Assembly: GCA_944474755.1 (NCBI GenBank)
Contig: OX104122.1
Location: forward strand, 17,928,641-17,992,640
Origin: Limnoperna fortunei
Lineage: Eukaryota > Mollusca > Bivalvia > Mytilida > Modiolidae
Reading direction: 5' to 3'
DNA length: 64,000 nucleotides
Under the pieces are notes generated by a model. It did not search any database. It was not told the DNA's origin and saw only the letters and a list, made by a program, of their open reading frames with translations. The translations under genes were made by a program, and so were the position numbers. Positions within the stretch are counted from its first letter, which is position 1. Every line of letters starts with the position of its first letter. Shown piece by piece: positions 26,285-39,840 of this stretch.

Positions 26285-29016
26285 GATTGAGTTTTGTACA
26301 GTTCATTGACTGGTTCTTTATTGAGTTTTGTACAGTTTCTTGACTGATTCTTTATTGAGTTTTGTACAGTTTATTGACTGGTTCTTTCTTGAGTTTTGTA
26401 CAGTTTATTGACTGTTTCTTTATTGAGTTTTGTACAATTTATTGACTGTTTCTTTATTGAGTTTTGTACAGTTTATTGACTGGTTCTTTATTGAGTTGTG
26501 TACAATTTATTGACTGTTTCTTTATTGAGTTTTGTACAGTTTATCGACTGTTTCTTGATTGCGTTTTGTACAGTTTGTTGACTGGTTCTTTATTGAGTTT
26601 TGTACAGTTTATTGATTGGTTCTTTATTGAGTTTTGTACATTTTATTGACTGGTTCTTTATTCAGTTTTGTACAGTTTATTGACTGGTTCTTTATTGAGT
26701 TTTGTACAGTTTATTGACTGGTTCTTTATTCAGTTTTGTACAGTTTATTGACTGTTTCTTTATTGAGTTTTGTACAGTTTATTGACTGGTTCTTTGTTGA
26801 GTTTTGTACAGTTTATTGACTGTTTCTTTATTTAGTTTCGTACAGTTTATCGACTGGTTCTTTATTGAGTTTTGTACAATTTATTGACTGGTTCTTTATT
26901 GAATTTTGTACAGTTTATTGACTGTTTCATTATTGATTGAATTTTGTACAGTTTATTGACTGGTTCTTTATTGACCTTTGTACAGTTTATTTATTGGTTC
27001 TTTATTGAGTTTTGTACAGTTTATTGACTGGTTCTTTATTGAGTTTTGTACATTTTATTGACTGGTTCTTTATTCAGTTTTGTACAGTTTATTGACTGTT
27101 TCTTTATTAAGTTTTGTACAGTTTATTGACTGGTTCTTTGTTGAGTTTTGTACAGTTTATTGACTGTTTCTTTATTTAGTTTCGTACAGTTTATCGACTG
27201 GTTCTTTATTGAGTTTTGTACAATTTATTGACTGGTTCTTAATTGAATTTTGTACAGTTTATTGACTGGTTCTTTATTCAGTTTTGTACAGTTTATTGAC
27301 TGGTTCTTTATTGAGTTTTGTACAGTTTATTGACTGGTTCTTTATTGAGTTTTGTACATTTTATTGACTGGTTCTTTATTGAATTTTGTACAGTTTATTG
27401 ACTGTTTCTTTATTGATTGAATTTTGTACAGTTTATTGACTGGTTCTTTATTGACCTTTGTACAGTTTATTGATTGGTTCTTTATTGAGTTTTGTACAAT
27501 TTATTGACTGGTTCTTTATTGAGTTTTGTACATTTTATTGACTGGTTCTTTATTCAGTTTTGTACAGTTTATTGACTGGTTCTTTATTGAGTTTTGTACA
27601 GTTTATTGACTGGTTCTTTGTTGAGTTTTGTACAGTTTATTGACTGTTTCTTTATTTAGTTTCGTACAGTTTATCGACTGGTTCTTTATTGAGTTTTGTA
27701 CAATTTATTGACTGTTTCTTTATTGATTGAATTTTGTATAGTTTATTGACTGGTTCTTTATTGAGTTTTGTACAGTTGATTGATTGGTTCTTTATTGAGT
27801 TTTGTACAGTTTATTGACTGGTTCTTTATTGAGTTTTGTACATTTTATTGACTGGTTCTTTATTCAGTTTTGTACAGTTTATTGACTGGTTCTTTGTTGA
27901 GTTTTGTACAGTTTATTGACTGTTTCTTTATTGATTGAATTTTGTATAGTTTATTGACTGGTTCTTTATTGAGTTTTGTATAGTTGATTGATTGGTTCTT
28001 TATTGAGTTTTGTACAGTTTATTGACTGGTTCTTTATTGAGTTTTGTACATTTCATTGACTGGTTCTTTATTCAGTTTTGTACAGTTTATTGACTGGTTC
28101 TTTGTTGAGTTTTGTACAGTTTATTGACTGTTTCTTTATTTAGTTTCGTACAGTTTATCGACTGGTTCTTTATTGAGTTTTGTACAATTTATTGACTGGT
28201 TCTTTATTGAATTTTGTACAGTTTATTGACTGTTTCTTTATTGATTGAGTTTTGTACAGTTTATTGTCTGGTTCTTTATTGAGTTTTGTACAGTTTATTG
28301 ACTGATTCTTTATTGAGTTTTGTACAGTTTATTGACTGGTTCTTTATTGCGTTTTGTACAGTTATTGACTGTTTCTTTATTGAGTTTTGTACAGTTTATT
28401 GACTGTTTCTTTATTGAGTTTTGTACAGTTTATTGACTGTTTCTTTATTGAGTTTTGTACAGTTTATTGACTTATTCTTTATTCAGTTTTGTATAGTTTA
28501 TTGACTGTTTCTTTATTTAGCTTTGTACAGTTTATTGACTGGTTCTTTATTTTGTTTTGTGCAGTTTATTGACTGTTTCTTTAATTAGTTTTGTACTGTT
28601 TATTGACTGGTTCTTTATTAAGTTTTGTACAGTTTACTGACTGGTTCTTTATTGAGTTTTGTACATTTTATTGACTGGTTCTTTATTCAGTTTTGTACAG
28701 TTTATTGACTGTTTCTTTATTGCGTTTTGTACAGTTTATTGACTGGTTCTTTATTGAGTTTTGTACAGTTTATTGACTGTTTCTTTATAGAGTTTTGTAC
28801 AGTTTACTGACTTGTTCTTTACTGAATTTTGTACAGTTTATTGACTGTTTCTTTTTGAGTTTTGTACAGTTTATTGACTGTTTCTTTATAGAGTTTTGTA
28901 CAGTTTACTGACTTGTTCTTTACTGAATTTTGTACAGTTTATTGACTGGTTCTTTTTTGAGTTTTGTACAGTTTCTTGACTGATTCTTTATTGAGTTTTG
29001 TACAGTTCATTGACTG
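26275..29016 (+). repeat. 2,742-bp higher-order unit, copy 2
   Basis: This copy has the same ordered set of diagnostic monomers as copy 1, from the T tract at 26,275 to that at 29,017. TTTAGCTTTG at 28,516 is 4,787 bp from its copy-1 partner at 23,729. It differs from copy 1 by scattered substitutions, for instance TTTGTTGACTGG at about 26,576. Indels account exactly for the length: six +4 monomers (five ATTGATTGA types plus the T-tract monomer) and two -1 monomers (CAGTTATTGAC, TTTCTTTTTGAG). Confidence 0.9.
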
Positions 29017-31757
29017 TTTTTTTTTGATTGAGTTTTGTACAGTTCATTGACTGGTTCTTTATTGAGTTTTGTACAGTTTCTTGACTGATTCTTTATTGAG
29101 TTTTGTACAGTTTATTGACTGGTTCTTTCTTGAGTTTTGTACAGTTTATTGACTGTTTCTTTATTGAGTTTTGTACAATTTATTGACTGTTTCTTTATTG
29201 AGTTTTGTACAGTTTATTGACTGGTTCTTTATTGAGTTGTGTACAATTTATTGACTGTTTCTTTATTGAGTTTTGTACAGTTTATCGACTGTTTCTTGAT
29301 TGCGTTTTGTACAGTTTATTGACTGGTTCTTTATTGAGTTTTGTACAGTTTATTGATTGGTTCTTTATTGAGTTTTGTACATTTTATTGACTGGTTCTTT
29401 ATTCAGTTTTGTACAGTTTGTTGACTGTTTCTTTTTTGAGTTTTGTACATTTTATTGACTGGTTCTTTATTCAGTTTTGTACAGTTTATTGACTGTTTCT
29501 TTACTGAGTTTTGTACAGTTTATTGACTGGATCTTTGTTGAGTTTTGTACAGTTTATTGACTGTTTCTTTATTTAGTTTCGTACAGTTTATCGACTGGTT
29601 CTTTATTGAGTTTTGTACAATTTATTGACTGGTTCTTTATTGAATTTTGTACAGTTTATTGACTGTTTCATTATTGATTGAATTTTGTACAGTTTATTGA
29701 CTGGTTCTTTATTGACCTTTGTACAGTTTATTTATTGGTTCTTTATTGAGTTTTGTACAGTTTATTGACTGGTTCTTTATTGAGTTTTGTACATTTTATT
29801 GACTGGTTCTTTATTCAGTTTTGTACAGTTTATTGACTGTTTCTTTATTAAGTTTTGTACAGTTTATTGACTGGTTCTTTGTTGAGTTTTGTACAGTTTA
29901 TTGACTGTTTCTTTATTTAGTTTCGTACAGTTTATCGACTGGTTCTTTATTGAGTTTTGTACAATTTATCGACTGGTTCTTAATTGAATTTTGTACAGTT
30001 TATTGACTGGTTCTTTATTCAGTTTTGTACAGTTTATTGATTGGTTCTTTATTGAGTTTTGTACAGTTTATTGACTGGTTCTTTATTGAGTTTTGTACAT
30101 TTTATTGACTGGTTCTTTATTGAATTTTGTACAGTTTATTGACTGTTTCTTTATTGATTGAATTTTGTACAGTTTATTGACTGGTTCTTTATTGACCTTT
30201 GTACAGTTTATTGATTGGTTCTTTATTGAGTTTTGTACAATTTATTGACTGGTTCTTTATTGAGTTTTGTACATTTTATTGACTGGTTCTTTATTCAGTT
30301 TTGTACAGTTTATTGACTGTTTCTTTATTGAGTTTTGTACAGTTTATTGACTGGTTCTTTGTTGAGTTTTGTACAGTTTATTGACTGTTTCTTTATTTAG
30401 TTTCGTACAGTTTATCGACTGGTTCTTTATTGAGTTTTGTACAATTTATTGACTGTTTCTTTATTGATTGAATTTTGTATAGTTTATTGACTGGTTCTTT
30501 ATTGAGTTTTGTACAGTTGATTGATTGGTTCTTTATTGAGTTTTGTACAGTTTATTTACTGGTTCTTTATTGAGTTTTGTACATTTTATTGACTGGTTCT
30601 TTATTCAGTTTTGTACAGTTTATTGACTGGTTCTTTGTTGAGTTTTGTACAGTTTATTGACTGTTTCTTTATTGATTGAATTTTGTATAGTTTATTGACT
30701 GGTTCTTTATTGAGTTTTGTATAGTTGATTGATTGGTTCTTTATTGAGTTTTGTACAGTTTATTGACTGGTTCTTTATTGAGTTTTGTACATTTCATTGA
30801 CTGGTTCTTTATTCAGTTTTGTACAGTTTATTGACTGGTTCTTTGTTGAGTTTTGTACAGTTTATTGACTGTTTCTTTATTTAGTTTCGTACAGTTTATC
30901 GACTGGTTCTTTATTGAGTTTTGTACAATTTATTGACTGGTTCTTTATTGAATTTTGTACAGTTTATTGACTGTTTCTTTATTGATTGAGTTTTGTACAG
31001 TTTATTGTCTGGTTCTTTATTGAGTTTTGTACAGTTTATTGACTGATTCTTTATTGAGTTTTGTACAGTTTATTGACTGGTTCTTTATTGCGTTTTGTAC
31101 AGTTATTGACTGTTTCTTTATTGAGTTTTGTACAGTTTATTGACTGTTTCTTTATTGAGTTTTGTACAGTTTATTGACTGTTTCTTTATTGAGTTTTGTA
31201 CAGTTTATTGACTTATTCTTTATTCAGTTTTGTATAGTTTATTGACTGTTTCTTTATTTAGCTTTGTACAGTTTATTGACTGGTTCTTTATTTTGTTTTG
31301 TGCAGTTTATTGACTGTTTCTTTAATTAGTTTTGTACTGTTTATTGACTGGTTCTTTATTAAGTTTTGTACAGTTTACTGACTGGTTCTTTATTGAGTTT
31401 TGTACATTTTATTGACTGGTTCTTTATTCAGTTTTGTACAGTTTATTGACTGTTTCTTTATTGCGTTTTGTACAGTTTATTGACTGGTTCTTTATTGAGT
31501 TTTGTACAGTTTATTGACTGTTTCTTTATAGAGTTTTGTACAGTTTACTGACTTGTTCTTTACTGAATTTTGTACAGTTTATTGACTGTTTCTTTTTGAG
31601 TTTTGTACAGTTTATTGACTGTTTCTTTATAGAGTTTTGTACAGTTTACTGACTTGTTCTTTACTGAATTTTGTACAGTTTATTGACTGGTTCTTTTTTG
31701 AGTTTTGTACAGTTTCTTGACTGATTCTTTATTGAGTTTTGTACAGTTCATTGACTG
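29017..31757 (+). repeat. 2,742-bp higher-order unit, copy 3 (one T shorter)
   Basis: This copy is 2,741 bp because its leading T tract has 9 rather than 10 T. It is otherwise collinear with copies 2 and 4. A private variant pair occurs near 29,419-29,440 (TTTGTTGACTG followed by TTTCTTTTTTGAG), and GGATCTTTGTTGAG occurs near 29,530. Confidence 0.9.
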
Positions 31758-34499
31758 TTTTTTTTTTGATTGAGTTTTGTACAGTTCATTGACTGGTTCT
31801 TTATTGAGTTTTGTACAGTTTCTTGACTGATTCTTTATTGAGTTTTGTACAGTTTATTGACTGGTTCTTTCTTGAGTTTTGTACAGTTTATTGACTGTTT
31901 CTTTATTGAGTTTTGTACAATTTATTGACTGTTTCTTTATTGAGTTTTGTACAGTTTATTGACTGGTTCTTTATTGAGTTGTGTACAATTTATTGACTGT
32001 TTCTTTATTGAGTTTTGTACAGTTTATCGACTGTTTCTTGATTGCGTTTTGTACAGTTTGTTGACTGGTTCTTTATTGAGTTTTGTACAGTTTATTGATT
32101 GGTTCTTTATTGAGTTTTGTACATTTTATTGACTGGTTCTTTATTCAGTTTTGTACAGTTTATTGACTGGTTCTTTATTGAGTTTTGTACATTTTATTGA
32201 CTGGTTCTTTATTCAGTTTTGTACAGTTTATTGACTGTTTCTTTACTGAGTTTTGTACAGTTTATTGACTGGTTCTTTGTTGAGTTTTGTACAGTTTATT
32301 GACTGTTTCTTTATTTAGTTTCGTACAGTTTATCGACTGGTTCTTTATTGAGTTTTGTACAATTTATTGACTGGTTCTTTATTGAATTTTGTACAGTTTA
32401 TTGACTGTTTCATTATTGATTGAATTTTGTACAGTTTATTGACTGGTTCTTTATTGACCTTTGTACAGTTTATTTATTGGTTCTTTATTGAGTTTTGTAC
32501 AGTTTATTGACTGGTTCTTTATTGAGTTTTGTACATTTTATTGACTGGTTCTTTATTCAGTTTTGTACAGTTTATTGACTGTTTCTTTATTAAGTTTTGT
32601 ACAGTTTATTGACTGGTTCTTTGTTGAGTTTTGTACAGTTTATTGACTGTTTCTTTATTTAGTTTCGTACAGTTTATCGACTGGTTCTTTATTGAGTTTT
32701 GTACAATTTATTGACTGGTTCTTAATTGAATTTTGTACAGTTTATTGACTGGTTCTTTATTCAGTTTTGTACAGTTGATTGATTGGTTCTTTATTGAGTT
32801 TTGTACAGTTTATTGACTGGTTCTTTATTGAGTTTTGTACATTTTATTGACTGGTTCTTTATTGAATTTTGTACAGTTTATTGACTGTTTCTTTATTGAT
32901 TGAATTTTGTACAGTTTATTGACTGGTTATTTATTGACCTTTGTACAGTTTATTGATTGGTTCTTTATTGAGTTTTGTACAATTTATTGACTGGTTCTTT
33001 ATTGAGTTTTGTACATTTTATTGACTGGTTCTTTATTCAGTTTTGTACAGTTTATTGACTGTTTCTTTATTGAGTTTTGTACAGTTTATTGACTGGTTCT
33101 TTGTTGAGTTTTGTACAGTTTATTGACTGTTTCTTTATTTAGTTTCGTACAGTTTATCGACTGGTTCTTTATTGAGTTTTGTACAATTTATTGACTGTTT
33201 CTTTATTGATTGAATTTTGTATAGTTTATTGACTGGTTCTTTATTGAGTTTTGTACAGTTGATTGATTGGTTCTTTATTGAGTTTTGTACAGTTTATTGA
33301 CTGTTTCTTTATTGAGTTTTGTACATTTTATTGACTGGTTCTTTATTCAGTTTTGTACAGTTTATTGACTGGTTCTTTGTTGAGTTTTGTACAGTTTATT
33401 GACTGTTTCTTTATTGATTGAATTTTGTATAGTTTATTGACTGGTTCTTTATTGAGTTTTGTATAGTTGATTGATTGGTTCTTTATTGAGTTTTGTACAG
33501 TTTATTGACTGGTTCTTTATTGAGTTTTGTACATTTCATTGACTGGTTCTTTATTCAGTTTTGTACAGTTTATTGACTGGTTCTTTGTTGAGTTTTGTAC
33601 AGTTTATTGACTGTTTCTTTATTTAGTTTCGTACAGTTTATCGACTGGTTCTTTATTGAGTTTTGTACAATTTATTGACTGGTTCTTTATTGAATTTTGT
33701 ACAGTTTATTGACTGTTTCTTTATTGATTGAGTTTTGTACAGTTTATTGTCTGGTTCTTTATTGAGTTTTGTACAGTTTATTGACTGATTCTTTATTGAG
33801 TTTTGTACAGTTTATTGACTGGTTCTTTATTGCGTTTTGTACAGTTATTGACTGTTTCTTTATTGAGTTTTGTACAGTTTATTGACTGTTTCTTTATTGA
33901 GTTTTGTACAGTTTATTGACTGTTTCTTTATTGAGTTTTGTACAGTTTATTGACTTATTCTTTATTCAGTTTTGTATAGTTTATTGACTGTTTCTTTATT
34001 TAGCTTTGTACAGTTTATTGACTGGTTCTTTATTTTGTTTTGTGCAGTTTATTGACTGTTTCTTTAATTAGTTTTGTACTGTTTATTGACTGGTTCTTTA
34101 TTAAGTTTTGTACAGTTTACTGACTGGTTCTTTATTGAGTTTTGTACATTTTATTGACTGGTTCTTTATTCAGTTTTGTACAGTTTATTGACTGTTTCTT
34201 TATTGCGTTTTGTACAGTTTATTGACTGGTTCTTTATTGAGTTTTGTACAGTTTATTGACTGTTTCTTTATAGAGTTTTGTACAGTTTACTGACTTGTTC
34301 TTTACTGAATTTTGTACAGTTTATTGACTGTTTCTTTTTGAGTTTTGTACAGTTTATTGACTGTTTCTTTATAGAGTTTTGTACAGTTTACTGACTTGTT
34401 CTTTACTGAATTTTGTACAGTTTATTGACTGGTTCTTTTTTGAGTTTTGTACAGTTTCTTGACTGATTCTTTATTGAGTTTTGTACAGCTCATTGACTG
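31758..34499 (+). repeat. 2,742-bp higher-order unit, copy 4
   Basis: This copy runs from the T tract at 31,758 to that at 34,500 and is collinear with copies 2 and 3. TTTAGCTTTG is at 33,999, 2,741 bp after 31,258. Private differences include GGTTATTTATTGACC near 32,928 and CAGCTCATTG just before the following T tract. It shares TTTGTTGACTGG near 32,056 with copy 2, suggesting copies 2 and 4 share a more recent ancestor at that point or exchanged sequence. Confidence 0.9.
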
Positions 34500-37400
34500 T
34501 TTTTTTTTTGATTGAGTTTTGTACAGTTCATTGACTGGTTCTTTATTGAGTTTTGTACAGTTTCTTGACTGATTTTTTATTGAGTTTTGTACAGTTTACT
34601 GACTGGTTCTTTCTTGACTTTTGTACAGTTTATTGACTGTTTCTTTATTGAGTTTTGTACAATTTATTGACTGTTTCTTTATTGAGTTTTGTACAGTTTA
34701 TTGACTGGTTCTTTATTGAGTTTTGTACAATTTATTGACTGTTTCTTTATTGAGTTTTGAACAGTTTATTGACTGGTTCTTTATTGAGTTTTGTACAGTT
34801 TATTGACTGGTTCCTTATTGAGTTTTGTACAGTTTATTGACTGGTTCTTTATTGAGTTTTGTACAGTTTATTGACTGGTTCTTTATTAAGTTTTGTACAG
34901 TTTATTGACTGGTTCTTTATTGAGTTTTGTACATTTTATTGACTTGTTCTTTATTCAGTTTTGTACAGTTTATTGACTGTTTCTTTATTGCGTTTTGTAC
35001 AGTTTATTGACTGGTTCTTTATTGAGTTTTGTACAGTTTATTGATTTGTTCTTTATTGAGTTTTGTACAGTTTATTGACTGGTTCTTTATTGAGTTTTGT
35101 GCATTTTATTGACTGGTTCTTTATTCAGTTTTGTACAGTTTATTGACTGGTTCTTTATTGAGTTTTGTACATTTTATTGACTGGTTCTTTATTCAGTTTT
35201 GTACAGTTTATTGACTGTTTCTTTATTGAGTTTTGTACAGTTTATTGACTGGTTCTTTGTTGAGTTTTGTACAGTTTATTGACTGTTTCTTTATTTAGTT
35301 TCGTACAGTTTATCGACTGGTTCTTCATTGAGTTTTGTACAATTTATTGACTGGTTCTTTATTGAATTTTGTACAGTTTATTGACTGTTTCTTTATTGAT
35401 TGAATTTTGTACAGTTTATTGACTGGTTCTTTATTGACCTTTGTACAGTTTATTTATTGGTTCTTTATTGAGTTTTGTACAGTTTATTGACTGGTTCTTT
35501 ATTGAGTTTTGTACATTTTATTGACTGGTTCTTTATTCAGTTTTGTACAGTTTATTGACTGTTTCTTTATTAAGTTTTGTACAGTTTATTGACTGGTTCT
35601 TTGTTGAGTTTTGTACAGTTTATTGACTGTTTCTTTATTTAGTTTCGTACAGTTTATCGACTGGTTCTTTATTGAGTTTTGTACAATTTATTGACTGGTT
35701 CTTAATTGAATTTTGTACAGTTTATTGACTGGTTCTTTATTCAGTTTTGTACAGTTTATTGATTGGTTCTTTATTGAGTTTTGTACAGTTTATTGACTGG
35801 TTCTTTATTGAGTTTTGTACATTTTATTGACTGGTTCTTTATTGAATTTTGTACAGTTTATTGACTGTTTCTTTATTGATTGAATTTTGTACAGTTTATT
35901 GACTGGTTCTTTATTGACCTTTGTACAGTTTATTGATTGGTTCTTTATTGAGTTTTGTACAATTTATTGACTGGTTCTTTATTGAGTTTTGTACATTTTA
36001 TTGACTGGTTCTTTATTCAGTTTTGTACAGTTTATTGACTGGTTCTTTATTGAGTTTTGTACAGTTTATTGACTGGTTCTTTGTTGAGTTTTGTACAGTT
36101 TATTGACTGTTTCTTTATTTAGTTTCGTACAGTTTATCGACTGGTTCTTTATTGAGTTTTGTACAATTTATTGACTGTTTCTTTATTGATTGAATTTTGT
36201 ATAGTTTATTGACTGGTTCTTTATTGAGTTTTGTACAGTTGATTGATTGGTTCTTTATTGAGTTTTGTACAGTTTATTGACTGGTTCTTTATTGAGTTTT
36301 GTACATTTTATTGACTGGTTCTTTATTCAGTTTTGTACAGTTTATTGACTGGTTCTTTGTTGAGTTTTGTACAGTTTATTGACTGTTTCTTTATTGATTG
36401 AATTTTGTATAGTTTATTGACTGGTTCTTTATTGAGTTTTGTACAGTTGATTGATTGGTTCTTTATTGAGTTTTGTACAGTTTATTGACTGGTTCTTTAT
36501 TGAGTTTTGTACATTTCATTGACTGGTTCTTTATTCAGTTTTGTACAGTTTATTGACTGGTTCTTTGTTGAGTTTTGTACAGTTTATTGACTGTTTCTTT
36601 ATTTAGTTTCGTACAGTTTATCGACTGGTTCTTTATTGAGTTTTGTACAATTTATTGACTGGTTCTTTATTGAATTTTGTACAGTTTATTGACTGTTTCT
36701 TTATTGATTGAGTTTTGTACAGTTTATTGTCTGGTTCTTTATTGAGTTTTGTACAGTTTATTGACTGATTCTTTATTGAGTTTTGTACAGTTTATTGACT
36801 GGTTCTTTATTGCGTTTTGTACAGTTATTGACTGTTTCTTTATTGAGTTTTGTACAGTTTATTGACTGTTTCTTTATTGAGTTTTGTACAGTTTATTGAC
36901 TGTTTCTTTATTGAGTTTTGTACAGTTTATTGACTTATTCTTTATTCAGTTTTGTATAGTTTATTGACTGTTTCTTTATTTAGCTTTGTACAGTTTATTG
37001 ACTGGTTCTTTATTTTGTTTTGTGCAGTTTATTGACTGTTTCTTTAATTAGTTTTGTACTGTTTATTGACTGGTTCTTTATTAAGTTTTGTACAGTTTAC
37101 TGACTGGTTCTTTATTGCGTTTTGTACAGTTTATTGACTGGTTCTTTATTGAGTTTTGTACAGTTTATTGACTGTTTCTTTATAGAGTTTTGTACAGTTT
37201 ACTGACTTGTTCTTTACTGAATTTTGTACAGTTTATTGACTGTTTCTTTTTGAGTTTTGTACAGTTTATTGACTGGTTCCTTATTGAGTTTTGTACAGTT
37301 TATTGACTGGTTCTTTATTGAGTTTTGTACAGTTTATTGACTGGTTCTTTATTAAGTTTTGTACAGTTTATTGACTGGTTCTTTATTGAGTTTTGTACAT

Positions 37401-39690
37401 TTTATTGACTTGTTCTTTATTCAGTTTTGTACAGTTTATTGACTGTTTCTTTATTGCGTTTTGTACAGTTTATTGACTGGTTCTTTATTGAGTTTTGTAC
37501 AGTTTATTGATTTGTTCTTTATTGAGTTTTGTACAGTTTATTGACTGGTTCTTTATTGAGTTTTGTACATTTTATTGACTGGTTCTTTATTCAGTTTTGT
37601 ACAGTTTATTGACTGGTTCTTTATTGAGTTTTGTACATTTTATTGACTGGTTCTTTATTCAGTTTTGTACAGTTTATTGACTGTTTCTTTATTGAGTTTT
37701 GTACAGTTTATTGACTGGTTCTTTGTTGAGTTTTGTACAGTTTATTGACTGTTTCTTTATTTAGTTTCGTACAGTTTATCGACTGGTTATTTATTGAGTT
37801 TTGTACAATTTATTGACTGGTTCTTTATTGAATTTTGTACAGTTTATTGACTGTTTCTTTATTGATTGAATTTTGTATAGTTTATTGACTGGTTCTTTAT
37901 TGAGTTTTGTACAGTTGATTGATTGGTTCTTTATTGAGTTTTGTACAGTTTATTGACTGGTTCTTTATTGAGTTTTGTACATTTTATTGACTGGTTCTTT
38001 ATTCAGTTTTGTACAGTTTATTGACTGTTTCTTTATTAAGTTTTGTACAGTTTATTGACTGGTTCTTTGTTGAGTTTTGTATAGTTTATTGACTGTTTCT
38101 TTATTTAGTTTCGTACAGTTTATCGACTGGTTCTTTATTGAGTTTTGTACAATTTATTGACTGGTTCTTTATTTAATTTTGTACAGTTTATTGACTGTTT
38201 CTTTATTGATTGAGTTTTGTACAGTTTATTGTCTGGTTCTTTATTGAGTTTTGTACAGTTTATTGACTGATTCTTTATTGAGTTTTGTACAGTTTATTGA
38301 CTGGTTCTTTATTGCGTTTTGTACAGTTATTGACTGTTTCTTTATTGAGTTTTGTACAGTTTATTGACTGTTTCTTTATTGAGTTTTGTACAGTTTATTG
38401 ACTGTTTCTTTATAGAGTTTTGTACAGTTTATTGACTGGTTCTTTATTCAGTTTTGTATAGTTTATTGACTGTTTCTTTATTTAGCTTTGTACAGTTTAT
38501 TGACTGGTTCTTTATTTTGTTTTGTGCAGTTTTTTGACTGTTTCTTTAATCAGTTTTGTACAGTTTATTGACTGGTTCTTTATTCAGTTTTCTATAGTTT
38601 ATTGACTGTTTCTTTATTTAGTTTTGTACAGTTTATTGACTGTTTCTTTATTGAGTTTTGTACAGTTTATTGACTGTTTCTTTATTGAGTTTTGTACAGT
38701 TTATTGACTGGTTCTTTATTCAGTTTTCTATAGTTTATTGACTGTTTCTTTATTTAGTTTTGTACAGTTTATTGACTGTTTCTTTATTGAGTTTTGTACA
38801 GTTTATTGACTTTTTTCTTTATTGAGTTTTGTACAGTTTATTGACTGGTTCTTTGTTCAGTTTTGTACAGTTTATTGACTGGTTCTTTATTGAGTTTTGT
38901 ACATTTTATTGACTGGTTCTTTATTTAGTTTTGTACAGTTTATTGACTGTTTCTTTATTGGGTTTTGTACAGTTTATTGACTGGTTCTTTATTGAGTTTT
39001 GTACAGTTTATTGACTGTTTCTTTATAGAGTTTTGTACAGTTTACTGATTTGTTCTTCACTGAATTTTGAACAGTTTATTGACTGTTTCTTTATTGAGTT
39101 TTGTACAGTTTATTGACTGTTTCTTTATTGAGTTTTGTACAGTTTATTGACTTATTCTTTATTCAGTTTTGTATAGTTTATTGACTGTTTCTTTATTTAA
39201 CTTTGTATAGTTTATTGACTGGTTCTTTATTTTGTTTTGTGCAGTTTATTGACTGTTTCTTTAATTAGTTTTGTACTGTTTATTGACTGGTTCTTTATTA
39301 AGTTTTGTACAGTTTACTGACTGGTTCTTTATTGAGTTTTGTACATTTTATTGACTGGTTCTTTATTCAGTTTTGTACAGTTTATTGACTGTTTCTTTAT
39401 TGCGTTTTGTACAGTTTATTGACTTGTTCTTTATTGAGTTTTGTACAGTTTATTGACTGTTTCTTTGTAGAGTTTTGTACAGTTTACTGACTTGTTCTTT
39501 ACTGAATTTTGTACAGTTTATTGACTGTTTCTTTTTGAGTTTTGTACAGTTTATTGACTGTTTCTTTATAGAGTTTTGTACAGTTTACTGACATGTTCTT
39601 TACTGAATTTTGTACAGTTTATTGACTGGTTCTTTTTTGAGTTTTGTACAGTTTCTTGACTGATTCTTTATTGAGTTTTGTACAATTTAT
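34500..39690 (+). repeat. Array domain 4: rearranged continuation with returning left-end modules
   Basis: The 2,742-bp pattern resumes after 35.1 kb. TTTAGCTTTG at 36,979 is 2,980 bp from the previous one, that is 2,742 + 7 monomers, less one base. The pattern then breaks near 37,250. GGTTCCTTATTGAG at 34,811 recurs at 37,277 (2,466 bp) and also occurs at 458. From 37.3 to 39.0 kb the rare monomers seen in domain 1 return: TTTTCTATAG near 38,590 and 38,730, and TTGACTTTTTTC at about 38,806, matching 3,115. The last 4-bp-insertion monomer is at about 38,206. No gene is visible. Confidence 0.8.
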
Positions 39691-39840
39691 TGACTGTTTC
39701 TTTATTGAGTTTTGTACAGTTTATTGACTGGTTCTTTATTGAGTTTTGTACAGTTTATTGACTGGTTCTTTAATGAGTTTTGTACAGTTTATTGACTGGT
39801 TCTTTATTGAGTTTTGTACAGTTTATTGACTGGTTCTTTA

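Noticed and set aside
9881..32132. Seven nearly identical 61-codon open frames (9,881; 13,784; 21,677; 24,419; 26,464; 29,205; 31,947)
   Set aside because: They begin at TTG, have no ATG, and consist only of the translated satellite. They stay open because a few stop codons were mutated in one monomer group that was then copied. No independent coding signal is visible.
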